Below are positions 17,503-25,844 of a stretch of 64,000 nt of DNA, in pieces. The notes under the pieces are model-generated. The model made no database searches, was not told the origin of the DNA, and worked only from the letters and a program-made list of their open reading frames with translations. The DNA comes from a filamentous cyanobacterium ESFC-1 (GTDB lineage: Bacteria; Cyanobacteriota; Cyanobacteriia; Cyanobacteriales; Spirulinaceae): contig KB904821.1 in the NCBI GenBank assembly GCA_000380225.1, forward strand, positions 513,867 through 577,866. Direction: 5' to 3'. Positions within the stretch are counted from its first letter, which is position 1, and each line of letters starts with the position of its first letter. The position numbers and the translations under genes were made by a program.

Positions 17503-18036
17503 CTATTTTCGCATACGATCGGTCAATTCATCAACTAGGCGGCGGATTCGTAAATCGAGGGAAAAGCCGCGTTTAGTCGGGACGATTACCGTGTCGGCAA
17601 AGCGGTCGTGAAAGGCTTGATTGTAGTCTTCATCAGCAAAAGCTACGCCACAATCGCCACACAGGGGAGCGATTAAGAGGAGGGTGGTAAAAGCATTGAT
17701 CGGGAATTGGTTAAGGCCGAGCATGGCTAAAGTCGCACAACCACCGACAATCGCTTCACGACGAGAAAGGGTGACGAGATCGGGAACTCGTCGGAAACGC
17801 AAGCTTAAGACTTTGATATCCATTAACCAAGCCCCTAAGCTTTGGCCTTGGTTTTGAGCAACCGCCACGACTCGCGAGATGCCCCAAACGACGAAGAAAA
17901 TCAATCCTTGAGCAAACCAGTTGGCTGCAAGGGACCCAAGCAACCACGCGATCGCGAAATCAATGACAAAGGCATAAATTCTGCGGTCAGGGGGAACTCT
18001 GGGAAAGCGTTTAGAACGAGGAGGATCGCCGTACAT
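17503..18036 (-). CDS. RDD family membrane protein
   Basis: The 177-residue protein opens with the RDD pattern (PPDRRIYAFVIDFAIAWLLG), where the conserved Asp follows the first helix. Three hydrophobic segments are visible (about 22-40, 42-60, 100-125). The GQSLGAWLMDIKVL segment is the second RDD motif. RDD proteins are inner-membrane proteins of poorly defined transport or anchoring function. It is 37 bases upstream of rpmG and may be co-transcribed. Confidence 0.8.
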   Translation of the reverse strand: MYGDPPRSKRFPRVPPDRRIYAFVIDFAIAWLLGSLAANWFAQGLIFFVVWGISRVVAVAQNQGQSLGAWLMDIKVLSLRFRRVPDLVTLSRREAIVGGCATLAMLGLNQFPINAFTTLLLIAPLCGDCGVAFADEDYNQAFHDRFADTVIVPTKRGFSLDLRIRRLVDELTDRMRK

Positions 18037-18269
18037 ATCGTGCTTAAGGTCAGTTATCAGTAAACAGTCATCAGTTATCAGTTGTTGAGGCAGTCGGGCA
18101 ATGAATAACTAATAACCAGTTGATTATCGGAAAAAGGTTCCACTATTTAAGCGTAATTTATTCAGCGTAATTTGGGCTTAATTGTAGAGTAGTAAGGGAT
18201 TGTCGAACCACCAAAAAGCGATCGCACCGTCAAATACAGGCGATCGCTACTTTCTATTCTAGATAAAAA

Positions 18270-19139
18270 CTACTGAGCTACGATTTCTGGCGCTCTTTGT
18301 TCTTCTTGATAATCACCGAGATCGAACAAGAAGGGAACTGCTGCTGAATCGCTGCCCAAAACCAGGACATTGGGCATTTGTGCGCCCCCTTGTCGCCAAG
18401 CTTCGATGGCTTCTTTTTGCAGCACTAACTGACCCCCTTGGGCTTTCAGGGTTTCTGCGAGTAAGCGTTGGGCTTCGGCTTTCCCTCCGGCGCGGTTAAT
18501 ATCCGCTTGGGCTTGTTGTTCGGCTTCGCGAGCAATGTAAACCGCCCGTTGCGCTCGTTGTTCGGCGATTTGTTTTTCTTCGACCGCGCGGGCAAATTCC
18601 GGGGAGAAGGTCAAATCGACGACGCTGGTATCGAGGACGATAATACCGTATTTTTCTAAACGGGCATTGAGGGCATTGTCAAAGTCTTCTTTGAGTTCTG
18701 TGCGTTTGGTAATGGCTTCTTCTACGGTTCGCCGGGCTGCCGCAACTTTAAAGGATTCTTGGGTTTGCGGGGCGATTACTTTTGAGACCACATTTTGTAA
18801 TGTGCCTTGTTCTCGGCGAATTTTTACCACTTGTACGGGATCGAGACGGAAGTTGATCGCAAAGCTGGCGGTTAAGTCTTGTAAGTCTTTGGTAGAACTT
18901 TGGGCCGGAACTTCAAATTTTTGGACGGTAACGTCATAAACATTCACGGCAGAGACGAGGGGGGGTTTAAAGTGTAGTCCCTCTAACAATGCACCGTCGC
19001 GGGCTTTACCCAAAATGCTCAGTACACCGGCCTGTCCGGGATTGATGATGATAAAAGAGTTAAAGGCAATGAGTACCAATAAAGCGACGATAATGCCACC
19101 GATCAGAGGTTGTAAGTTTTGTGATTGTGGACTTTTCAA
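18270..19139 (-). CDS. Prohibitin/SPFH-domain membrane protein
   Basis: The 289-residue protein has one N-terminal membrane anchor (about 10-32, IIVALLVLIAFNSFIII), an SPFH/prohibitin domain (about 35-200, with VNVYDVTVQKFEVPAQSSTK and LDTSVVDLTFSPEFARAVEE), then a long helical coiled coil rich in Ala, Glu and Gln. Prohibitins form ring scaffolds in the membrane and modulate FtsH proteolysis. The start is a TTG, supported by GGAGAG a few bases upstream; no in-frame ATG lies near. Confidence 0.88.
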   Translation of the reverse strand: MKSPQSQNLQPLIGGIIVALLVLIAFNSFIIINPGQAGVLSILGKARDGALLEGLHFKPPLVSAVNVYDVTVQKFEVPAQSSTKDLQDLTASFAINFRLDPVQVVKIRREQGTLQNVVSKVIAPQTQESFKVAAARRTVEEAITKRTELKEDFDNALNARLEKYGIIVLDTSVVDLTFSPEFARAVEEKQIAEQRAQRAVYIAREAEQQAQADINRAGGKAEAQRLLAETLKAQGGQLVLQKEAIEAWRQGGAQMPNVLVLGSDSAAVPFLFDLGDYQEEQRAPEIVAQ

Positions 19140-19237
19140 GTCTCTCTCTCCAAGATTGCGTTCTGCATTGGCTCGCTAAAAACTAGAGCCTTGCTCTTTC
19201 TATTGTGCCTTGCGATCGCACGCTGCGGGTTAATGGC

Positions 19238-19603
19238 TCAATCGAGGCGTTGAGATTTTAATTGTCCTTTAATATTTCGGTTATAAAACTGACCGGGAGA
19301 GGAGGCGTTACGAAAGTCTTGCCAGGTTTCGGGTTCGACGGCTTCGTATTGATAATGAGACCCGTTGACAAACTCCACATGAAGTTGGGCGCGATCGCAG
19401 TCGTATCCTACCGCCGCCACACAAGACGATTCTAGGGTTTGCATGGGGATAACGGGGATTGTCTCGTTGGCGATGTCCGCCACCTGTTGCAAGCCTTCAT
19501 AAGCGGCTTGGGGCGCTCGCACTTCGATGTATTCCAATCCATCGGCGCGATCGCACAGTAACCCTAAGCGGTTGTCTTCGTGACCAAAAAGAATGGGTTT
19601 CAA
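19238..19603 (-). pseudogene. KTSC-domain protein, 5' end cut off by IS insertion
   Basis: The last 65 residues form a KTSC domain (SSCVAAVGYD, HVEFVNGSHYQYEAVEPETW, SPGQFYNRNIKGQ), a small fold seen in RNA-linked and Lys-tRNA synthetase-associated proteins. The N-terminal part (FGHEDNRLGLLCDRADGLEY) begins with no ATG: only a TTG at 19603, directly against the IS left end. The missing start is on the far side of the IS at 21306-21348, where a minus-strand ATG gives 14 codons that stop making sense at the IS edge. The gene is therefore interrupted. A shorter protein could still be made from the TTG. Confidence 0.7.
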
Positions 19604-19614
19604 GCCCCGTCCCT

Positions 19615-20023
19615 TTAGGACGGCTTTTGTTGAGTCTCAATATATTGCCTTAAAACTTCTATGGACGCACCACCAACGGAAGACGCAAAATAACTAGGAC
19701 TCCATAAATGAGTTGTGTGAGGAGAGGTGTGTCCTGCCTTTTTGTACATTCGGCTCGAAACCCCTTTCAAATGATTCACGATTTGAGAGACAGATAGCTT
19801 AGGTGGGTACGATAGGCACCACATGAACGAGATCGGTTTCCCCATTAAATTCTAAAACACGAAACCCCATCTTTTGAGCGACGGTTTGGAATGAACCCTC
19901 GATACAAGATAATCCCTCAGAAGTAAATACACCCTTACGGTATTTCGTTACACAGACCAAATGTATTTTGAGGTCGGTAACGCTATGCCTACCTTTCCTT
20001 AACTCGGTTGCCAATGGTTGCAT
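19615..20023 (-). pseudogene. tnpA: IS200/IS605 TnpA (Y1 transposase), frameshifted
   Basis: The N-terminal half (MQPLATELRKGRHSVTDLKI to ETDLVHVV) reads from 20023 to about 19800. The rest (SYPPKLSVSQIVNHLKG to IETQQKPS) continues in another frame down to 19615. The frame change falls within the HUH motif: the family DHVHLLV is read here as DLVHVV, so the first histidine is also lost. The C-terminal tyrosine region (VLRQYIETQ) is kept. Loss of both frame and a metal-binding His makes this copy unable to catalyse its own movement; TnpA from another copy could act on it in trans. Confidence 0.85.
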
Positions 20024-20066
20024 ACCTAGATTATAATAGTTAACATACCAAGTTTACTTTAAAAAG

Positions 20067-21269
20067 ATGAAAGCAAGGTATCGCTACCGGATATACCCAA
20101 ATCAACAACAACAAACCAACTTCGCAAAACTGTTTGGTTGTTGTCGGGTTGTTTGGAACGATGCCCTTGCCTTGTGCCGACAATCGAAGAAGCTGCCCAA
20201 AAATGGCGACCTCCAGAAAGTCTGCATCACCCAAGCTAAACTAACCGAGGGACGACAATGGTTGTCCGAGGTGTCTAATATTCCATTGCAGCAAGCCATC
20301 AGAGACTTAGGAGTTGCCTTTAATAACTTCTTCAAATCCCTAAAGGGGGAGCGCCAAGGTAAATCAGTTAGTCGTCCCAAATTCAAGAAAAGACATAACC
20401 GCCAAACGGCACGATTTCGCCAAGGGGGATTCTCAATTAAGCGAAATAAAGTCTACTTGGCTAAGATTGGCAATCTCAAGGTGAAATGGTCGCGTCCTCT
20501 CCCTTCTGAACCTACATCCGTTACAGTCATCAAAGACTGTGCTGGACGTTATTTCTTGAGTTTTGTGGTGGAAGTCGAACCAGAAACTAAGTCGCCATTA
20601 TACCCAGCTATTGGCATTGATTTGGGGATTAAAACCTTTGCAACTCTGAGTAATGGTGTAAAAGTCAATAGTCCCGACTATTCCAAACTCGACCGTAAAA
20701 TCAGAAAGGCGCAACGTCAGTTAGCCCGTCGCCAGAAAGGGTCGCGTCGTCGAGAGCGCATTCGTTTAAGGATTGCCAAACTGCAAGCCAAGATTCGCGA
20801 TACCCGTCAAAACTTTCTACACAAACTATCAACTAAGGTGATTCAAGATAACCAATTGATTGCCTTAGAAGACCTTAATGTGTCGGGAATGGTCAAGAAT
20901 CGGAAGCTGTCACGGGCAATTTCTCAGGCAGGGTGGCGAGAGTTTCGGACGATGTGCGAAGCGAAAGCTCAAAAATTCAGTCGTGAGTTGCAAGTTATTA
21001 GCCGTTGGCAACCGACTTCGCAATATTGCGCGGATTGTGGGTTTAAATGGGGTAAACTCGATCTTTCAGTACGAGAGTTAGTCTGCCTAAATTGTGGTGA
21101 AACTATCGACCGGGATAGTAACGCCGCTAAAAATATAAAAAACGTCGGAGTAGGGCATACCCACGACGCTAAATGGACAGGGAGTGAGTGTAAGACCTCA
21201 ATTGAGGCTGTTTGTGGTGAACTGTCAACCCATCTAAAGTACGAACAGCTTAGGTTGTTTGACTGTTAG
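20067..21269 (+). CDS. tnpB: TnpB, RNA-guided nuclease of IS605-type element
   Basis: The 400-residue TnpB is complete. The RuvC catalytic residues are Asp185 (IGIDLGIKTFATLS), Glu268 (IALEDLNVSGM) and Asp350 (DRDSNAAKN). The zinc finger is Cys321-x2-Cys324 with Cys340-x2-Cys343. The N-terminal helix-turn-helix/wedge region starts YRYRIYPNQQQQ. TnpB proteins cut DNA beside a transposon-adjacent motif using an omega RNA from the right end. The full active site suggests it may still cut. It diverges from the broken tnpA with 43 bases between them. Confidence 0.93.
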   Translation: MKARYRYRIYPNQQQQTNFAKLFGCCRVVWNDALALCRQSKKLPKNGDLQKVCITQAKLTEGRQWLSEVSNIPLQQAIRDLGVAFNNFFKSLKGERQGKSVSRPKFKKRHNRQTARFRQGGFSIKRNKVYLAKIGNLKVKWSRPLPSEPTSVTVIKDCAGRYFLSFVVEVEPETKSPLYPAIGIDLGIKTFATLSNGVKVNSPDYSKLDRKIRKAQRQLARRQKGSRRRERIRLRIAKLQAKIRDTRQNFLHKLSTKVIQDNQLIALEDLNVSGMVKNRKLSRAISQAGWREFRTMCEAKAQKFSRELQVISRWQPTSQYCADCGFKWGKLDLSVRELVCLNCGETIDRDSNAAKNIKNVGVGHTHDAKWTGSECKTSIEAVCGELSTHLKYEQLRLFDC

Positions 21270-21325
21270 GGAACCCCGTCCCTTTTAGGGCGGGGAGGAT
21301 GTCAACGACAGCAATTAAAGAACCC
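21150..21325 (+). ncRNA. Candidate omega RNA (reRNA) at the IS right end
   Basis: In related elements the TnpB guide RNA is made from the tnpB 3' end plus the right end, with the guide formed by sequence just outside the element. Here the scaffold would span about 21150-21305, including the hairpin at 21274-21295, and the guide would begin CGACAGCAATTAAAG at 21306. The boundaries are inferred by family analogy only. Confidence 0.35.
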
Positions 21326-21348
21326 AAGTTGATTTTGTTGAGTTTCAT
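21306..21348 (-). pseudogene. Detached 5' end of the KTSC gene
   Basis: An ATG at 21348 reads MKLNKINLGSLIAV on the minus strand and then meets the IS right border. Joining this stub to the KTSC frame at about 19603 gives an uninterrupted frame if two or five bases next to the left end belong to the host (giving AVVKPILFG or AVGLKPILFG). This supports insertion of the IS at codon 15 of one gene. Confidence 0.55.
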
Positions 21349-21691
21349 GGCGTTGTGGAGATGAGTTTTCTTGAGTTTAGCATTTTGTTGAACATTTAAT
21401 CAATATTGCAAGCGAACGGAAATAGAAAGAAAAGCTCGCGATTGCGCCTCTCATCGCCCCCAGAAACAAATTAAGTCGCTTTTTCGGCTCGAAACTTGGA
21501 ATAGCTAACGTTAACTTTCTGGAGAATGATTATCTTCCGCTTGGGGCGGTAATAAAGCCTGAAACTCCTCCAAATTAGTATTGAAAATCGACTAATTGAG
21601 TGAAATTATACAAAATTCGCTGAATCAACCACAGTTGTAACCTACATTTCACACTTAAGTTTGTACTGAAGAACCATTTATTTTCTCTGCG
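21349..21691. other. Spacer, no gene seen
   Basis: The region upstream of the split KTSC gene and downstream of the toxin gene. It is AT-rich, no frame is protein-like on either strand, and no repeat was recognised. Confidence 0.35.
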
Positions 21692-21949
21692 CTATTTATT
21701 AATCAATTGGTCATACTCTGCATGAGTTCCAATCCAAAACCAAGAAATGCCATCTTTTACTTCAACCCCTAAAGCACGGTAACTTAACCCAGCCCTCACA
21801 GACCAATACTTCTTGCCCAGTTTTTTGAAATGTAGGGACGGATGAGACGGATCGATTTTGAGCAATTTGTAGCATTCATCCGCAGTTTTTTGCACAGTTT
21901 CTGGTAATGCGTTGTAACATTGCCAAAAACGTCTGGTCGTGTAGTGCAT
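21692..21949 (-). CDS. ParE/RelE-type toxin
   Basis: An 85-residue protein with the compact RelE/ParE fold pattern: helices (FWQCYNALPETVQKTADECYKLL), then HFKKLGKKYWSVRAGLSYRALGV and a final strand ISWFWIGTHAEYDQLI. These toxins act as mRNA interferases or gyrase poisons. The ATG at 21949 shares a base with the antitoxin stop (TGATG), indicating translational coupling; a TTG further upstream is less likely. Order is antitoxin then toxin. Confidence 0.75.
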   Translation of the reverse strand: MHYTTRRFWQCYNALPETVQKTADECYKLLKIDPSHPSLHFKKLGKKYWSVRAGLSYRALGVEVKDGISWFWIGTHAEYDQLINK

Positions 21950-22149
21950 CAGATTTCTCGGCAATATCCAGCTTCAAACTCTGCGATCGCCTCTTGTGCG
22001 AAGTCTTCTAAATGACCATCAGCAATATCCTGTTCTATCTGTTCATCCCACCGTTGATAATCCAGGTCAAAAAACCATTGTTTTAGCTTTTCAAATTCAC
22101 TGGATGGCAGGGAAAGAATTGCTTTTTCAATATCTTTTATATTTGACAT
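21949..22149 (-). CDS. Cognate antitoxin, small acidic protein
   Basis: A 66-residue acidic protein (SNIKDIEKAILSLPSSEFEKLKQWF, then an acidic tail ending EAIAEFEAGYCREI). Pairing with a RelE-like toxin and the one-base stop/start overlap identify it as the antitoxin. The ATG at 22149 is chosen; the longer frame runs back into the RND gene. Similar short partners lack an obvious DNA-binding domain, so autoregulation is uncertain. Confidence 0.7.
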   Translation of the reverse strand: MSNIKDIEKAILSLPSSEFEKLKQWFFDLDYQRWDEQIEQDIADGHLEDFAQEAIAEFEAGYCREI

Positions 22150-22184
22150 AATTTTATCTCTCGATTTAGCATTCCGAACTCCGA

Positions 22185-25100
22185 TTAATTGGACTCTCCT
22201 GCTTGACTGGCGACCAACTCCCGCGCTTCGATTTCGAGGGTGGGGGGTTGGTTGTCGTCGTCTTTGCCTCGGAAAAGGCGACCTAACCAATGCACGATGT
22301 TATCGATGTAGGTGAAGATTACCGGGACGACGATTAGGGTTAGTAGGGTTGAGGTACTGAAACCGCCAATTACGGCAATGGCCATGGGCGATCGCACTTC
22401 GCCATCAGCTCCCCATTCTAGGGCAATGGGCATCATCCCCGCGATCGTCGATAGGGAAGTCATCAAAATTGGGCGTAGACGGGAGATTCCTGACTCTAGA
22501 ACCGCTTTCTTTTGGGGTAATCCTTCTTTTTCGGCAGAAAGGGCAAAATCCACCAGGAGAATCGCATTTTTGGTGACTAAGCCCATAAGGAGAACAATCC
22601 CAATCAGGGCAAACAGGGCGAGTTCTTTTTGGGTAATCAGCAGACCCAGTAATGCCCCCCCAATGGAGAGGGGAAGGGCGGTGAGAATGGCGAAGGGATA
22701 GAGGAAGTTGTTGTACAACAACACCAAAATCGCGTAAATTGCCAGAATCGCAAAGCCTAACGCCGTCCCAAAGCGGGTAAATATGTCTCGCATGATTTCG
22801 GCATCTCCGGCGGGTTCTTCCCCCACATCCGGGGGGAGGGGATTCATGGCCGGAAGGGCGCGAATTTGATCCATCGCGTCACCGAGGGAAAGGCCTTCGA
22901 GGTTGGCTTCGAGGCGGACTTGGCGGTTGCGGTCGAACCGTTCGATTTCGGCGGGACCGCTACCGAGACGGATGTCTGCAACCGCCGAAAGGGGAACGAG
23001 ATTACCGTTGCGACTGGGGACGCGCAGTTTTTCGAGGGTTTCGATTTCGTCCCGACGGTCAGAGGCGATTTTAACCCGGATGGGGATTTGGCGATCGCTC
23101 AGGTTGAATTTGGCTAAACTGGCATCATTGCCACCAATCAGGGCGAGGGAGGCGGTTTGGGCGATCGCGCTCACGGATACCCCTAAATCCGCAGCCCTGG
23201 CGGGATTGGGTTCGATAATTAATTCTGGTTTGACCAAGCTGGCGCTGGAGGTAACATCCACTAAGCCCGCAATGCCACCCATTTGCGCTTCTAATAATTG
23301 GGCAGTTTCGGTGAGTTGTTCGGGGTTATTACTTTTGAGGATGAGGGTGACATCTTTGGCACTACCACCACCCCCTCCACTGCGAAAAGCAACGCGAGTT
23401 CCGGGAATTTGGCTAAATTGTTGTCGCATTTCCCGTTCAAAGTCCCGTTGGTGGACGCGATCGCTTTTGGGGATAAGATTGACGAAAATTGTGCCGGAAT
23501 CGACGCTATCGGCTTTCGCTAAAACGCTGTCTACGGCAGGATTTTCCTGCAAGCGTTGGTTAATATCCAGTAAGACTTCGTTGGTGTCGTCGAGAGTCGA
23601 ACCGGGGGGCAGTTCTACCATAACAGTACTTAAGCCCTGATCCCCGGCATTAAATAAACCCTTGGGGATAAAGGGAATCAGTTGTAGACTACCGATAAAG
23701 AAAACAATGGCGATAATCAGGGTAGTAATGCGATGGCGCAATGCCCAACTCAACGTCCGGCGATACAGACCCCGTTGATTGTCGGTACTAAAAGCGCTGC
23801 TGGTTTTCGGCTTGAGGATATATGCACTCAGCATCGGTGTCATGGTACAAGCCACCAAGGTTGAGAACATGGTACAGGTTGCCACGGTTACGCCGAAAGG
23901 TTGGAAAAACTGCCCCGGAACACCCCCCATAAATGCTACCGGGAGGAATACCGCCACAATGGTTGCCGTGGTTGCAACTACCGCTAAACCAATCTCACGG
24001 GCCCCATCCCAAGCCGCCCGATACGGGGTTTTGCCTCGTTGCAAATGTTGATCGATGTTCTCGATCATACAAATCGCATCATCGACTAAGTTCCCAATGG
24101 CTAGGGCTAGGGCGAGTAAGGTCATACCGTTGAGGGTATAACCGAGGAGATTCATTACCGCAAAGGTAGGGATAATCGAGAGGGGCAAAGCCAAGGCGGT
24201 AATCAGGGTAACGCGCCAATCTCGCAAAAACGCCCAGACCACAATTACGGTTAATATACATCCGGCAATCAAGGCATCAAACGTAGCTTTGTAGGTGTCG
24301 CGAATGGCTTGGGCGCGGGTGAAAACCAAGTCAAGCTCTAAATCTTCCGGTAAGCTTGGTTTGAGGGCTTCTACGGCTTCTCTGACGTTTTCTTCGACGG
24401 TGGCTAGGGTACTGCCGGTACTGCGTAAAACCGAGAAACCCACCACGGATTCCCCGTCCAAAAATGCCGATTGGCGGGGGTCGGCAAAACTGTCCTCAAC
24501 GGTTCCTAAACTGCTTAGGGGGACGGTTTCGCCACGGGGAAGGGTAATTTGATAACTTTGTAATTCGGCGACGGTTTGAGCGCTGCCGAGGGTGCGGATA
24601 TTCTGTTCGCTGCCGCCAATTTCTGACCGCCCACCGGGTAAGTTAACGTTAAATTGTCGCAGTTGGTCGTTGACTTGAGAGGCGGTAATGCCATAAGCCA
24701 ATAAGCGGTCGGGGTCGAGGTCTACTCGCACTTCCCGGTCTACCCCCCCGACACGCTGGATTTGGGCGACTCCTTCGACGCTGAGGAGCGATCGCGCAAT
24801 GGTACGATCTACTAAGTTACTAATTTCTTCAACCGAACGGCGATCGCTCGACACCGCATAAGTCATTATCGCCCCCCCTGCAAATTCCAACTTCGTAATC
24901 ACGGGTTCGTTGATATCTTGGGGCAGAAAAGGACGTACCTGGGATACGGCGTTTCGCACATCGTTGACGGCTTGGTTGGTATCCGTTTCTAAGGCGAAGC
25001 CAATCGTGGTTAATGACCGGCCATCGGTGACGGTAGAGGTCAGTTCGTCAATATCGCCTAATCCGGCAACCGCATCCTCAATCCGTTGCGTGACCTGGGT

Positions 25101-25286
25101 TTCTAGTTCGGCCGGCCCGGCCCCGGCTTGGGTAACGGTGACTTGGACGACGGGAATATCAATGTTGGGTTGTTGGTCGATACCGAGATTCAGAAAAGAA
25201 ACTAACCCCACCAATCCCAGGATGATGAACATGACGATGGTGGGGACGGGGTTTTTGATAGACCAGGAGGAGACGTGGAAGGACAT
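22185..25286 (-). CDS. RND efflux transporter permease, HAE1/AcrB-like
   Basis: A 1033-residue permease with the RND layout: TM1 (TIVMFIILGLVGLVSF), a large periplasmic loop, a middle block of six helices, a second large loop, and a C-terminal block. The proton-relay residues are in place: paired Asp in NLVDDAICMIENI (TM4) and Lys in GLVTKNAILLVDF (TM10). It should pump drugs, lipids or other amphiphiles with the adaptor encoded at 25845-27218 on the same strand. A four-helix-bundle gene separates the two. An outer-membrane TolC partner is not in the window. Confidence 0.92.
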   Translation of the reverse strand: MSFHVSSWSIKNPVPTIVMFIILGLVGLVSFLNLGIDQQPNIDIPVVQVTVTQAGAGPAELETQVTQRIEDAVAGLGDIDELTSTVTDGRSLTTIGFALETDTNQAVNDVRNAVSQVRPFLPQDINEPVITKLEFAGGAIMTYAVSSDRRSVEEISNLVDRTIARSLLSVEGVAQIQRVGGVDREVRVDLDPDRLLAYGITASQVNDQLRQFNVNLPGGRSEIGGSEQNIRTLGSAQTVAELQSYQITLPRGETVPLSSLGTVEDSFADPRQSAFLDGESVVGFSVLRSTGSTLATVEENVREAVEALKPSLPEDLELDLVFTRAQAIRDTYKATFDALIAGCILTVIVVWAFLRDWRVTLITALALPLSIIPTFAVMNLLGYTLNGMTLLALALAIGNLVDDAICMIENIDQHLQRGKTPYRAAWDGAREIGLAVVATTATIVAVFLPVAFMGGVPGQFFQPFGVTVATCTMFSTLVACTMTPMLSAYILKPKTSSAFSTDNQRGLYRRTLSWALRHRITTLIIAIVFFIGSLQLIPFIPKGLFNAGDQGLSTVMVELPPGSTLDDTNEVLLDINQRLQENPAVDSVLAKADSVDSGTIFVNLIPKSDRVHQRDFEREMRQQFSQIPGTRVAFRSGGGGGSAKDVTLILKSNNPEQLTETAQLLEAQMGGIAGLVDVTSSASLVKPELIIEPNPARAADLGVSVSAIAQTASLALIGGNDASLAKFNLSDRQIPIRVKIASDRRDEIETLEKLRVPSRNGNLVPLSAVADIRLGSGPAEIERFDRNRQVRLEANLEGLSLGDAMDQIRALPAMNPLPPDVGEEPAGDAEIMRDIFTRFGTALGFAILAIYAILVLLYNNFLYPFAILTALPLSIGGALLGLLITQKELALFALIGIVLLMGLVTKNAILLVDFALSAEKEGLPQKKAVLESGISRLRPILMTSLSTIAGMMPIALEWGADGEVRSPMAIAVIGGFSTSTLLTLIVVPVIFTYIDNIVHWLGRLFRGKDDDNQPPTLEIEARELVASQAGESN

Positions 25287-25349
25287 ATTTTGTTGTTGGT
25301 TGTTTGTTGTTTGTTGTTTGTTGTTTGTTGTTTGTTGTTTGTTGTTGGT
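25287..25349. repeat. TTGTTTG heptamer tandem repeat (STRR)
   Basis: Tandem TTGTTTG units directly upstream of the RND start codon. The same heptamer, inverted, lies on the other side of the next gene at 25783-25820. Confidence 0.8.
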
Positions 25350-25365
25350 CTTCAGCTACTATCTA

Positions 25366-25725
25366 TTAAGATCGGTTTTTGAGAGAGTTGAGATAGGCGT
25401 TGAGGGTAGGGGCGAGTTCATTGATGATGAGTTTCAATTTTTCAATTTGTTCTTGATGGAGAAGTTTTCGAGCGCAGGCAAGTCTTAGCCAGTGTTGAGT
25501 TTCTTGTAATGAACCTCTTGCTATTTTGACAAATCGTTGATTATCTTTACTGCTGTAACGTCCGTTGCCTTCTGCGATATTAGCGCCTATGCTGTCGGCG
25601 GCTCTCACCATTTGTTTTCCTACTGTGTCTTTAGCAAAATAATCCCACTGATACACAATCTTCCAAATTTCATTAGCCAGCTTTTCTGCTAGTTGATACA
25701 CCCTTAAATCCTGAAATCGAGCCAT
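25366..25725 (-). CDS. Four-helix-bundle protein (S23/IVP family)
   Basis: A 119-residue protein matching the small four-helix-bundle family first known from intervening sequences in 23S rRNA genes: ARFQDLRVYQLAEKLANEIW, DTVGKQMVRAADSIGANIAEGNG, then two amphipathic helices ending ELAPTLNAYLNSL. The ATG at 25725 is chosen because the longer frame reads into repeat sequence. It sits between adaptor and pump of an efflux operon with inverted heptamer tracts on both sides, which suggests later insertion. Function unknown; the fold is also that of the Avd accessory protein of retroelements, but no reverse transcriptase is present. Confidence 0.85.
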   Translation of the reverse strand: MARFQDLRVYQLAEKLANEIWKIVYQWDYFAKDTVGKQMVRAADSIGANIAEGNGRYSSKDNQRFVKIARGSLQETQHWLRLACARKLLHQEQIEKLKLIINELAPTLNAYLNSLKNRS

Positions 25726-25782
25726 CTTTATCTTATTAATGACTGTTTGTTCAAAAATCTCATACAAACTTAATATGAAACC

Positions 25783-25820
25783 CAACAACAAACAACAAAC
25801 AACAAATAACCAATAACCAG
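25783..25820. repeat. CAAACAA heptamer tandem repeat (inverted STRR)
   Basis: Tandem CAAACAA units, the complement of the array at 25287-25349, so the four-helix-bundle gene lies between inverted repeats. Confidence 0.75.
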
Positions 25821-25844
25821 CAACTAGACACAAAAGACCAGTAA

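Larger units (their letters stand above)
19604..21305 (+). mobile_element. IS200/IS605-family insertion sequence
   Basis: The element has divergent tnpA (minus, broken) and tnpB (plus, intact). A left-end hairpin CCGTCC/GGACGG lies at 19607-19623 and overlaps the tnpA stop; a right-end hairpin lies at 21274-21295, followed by GAGGATGTCAA. The right border at 21305 is fixed by comparison with the other copy at the window start. The left border is within a few bases of 19604. There are no terminal inverted repeats or target duplications, as expected for HUH-type transposition. Confidence 0.85.

Noticed and set aside
22903-23640. Plus-strand open frame of 245 codons inside the RND gene
   Set aside because: Opposite-strand shadow of a well-conserved RND permease; no signal, domain or ribosome site.
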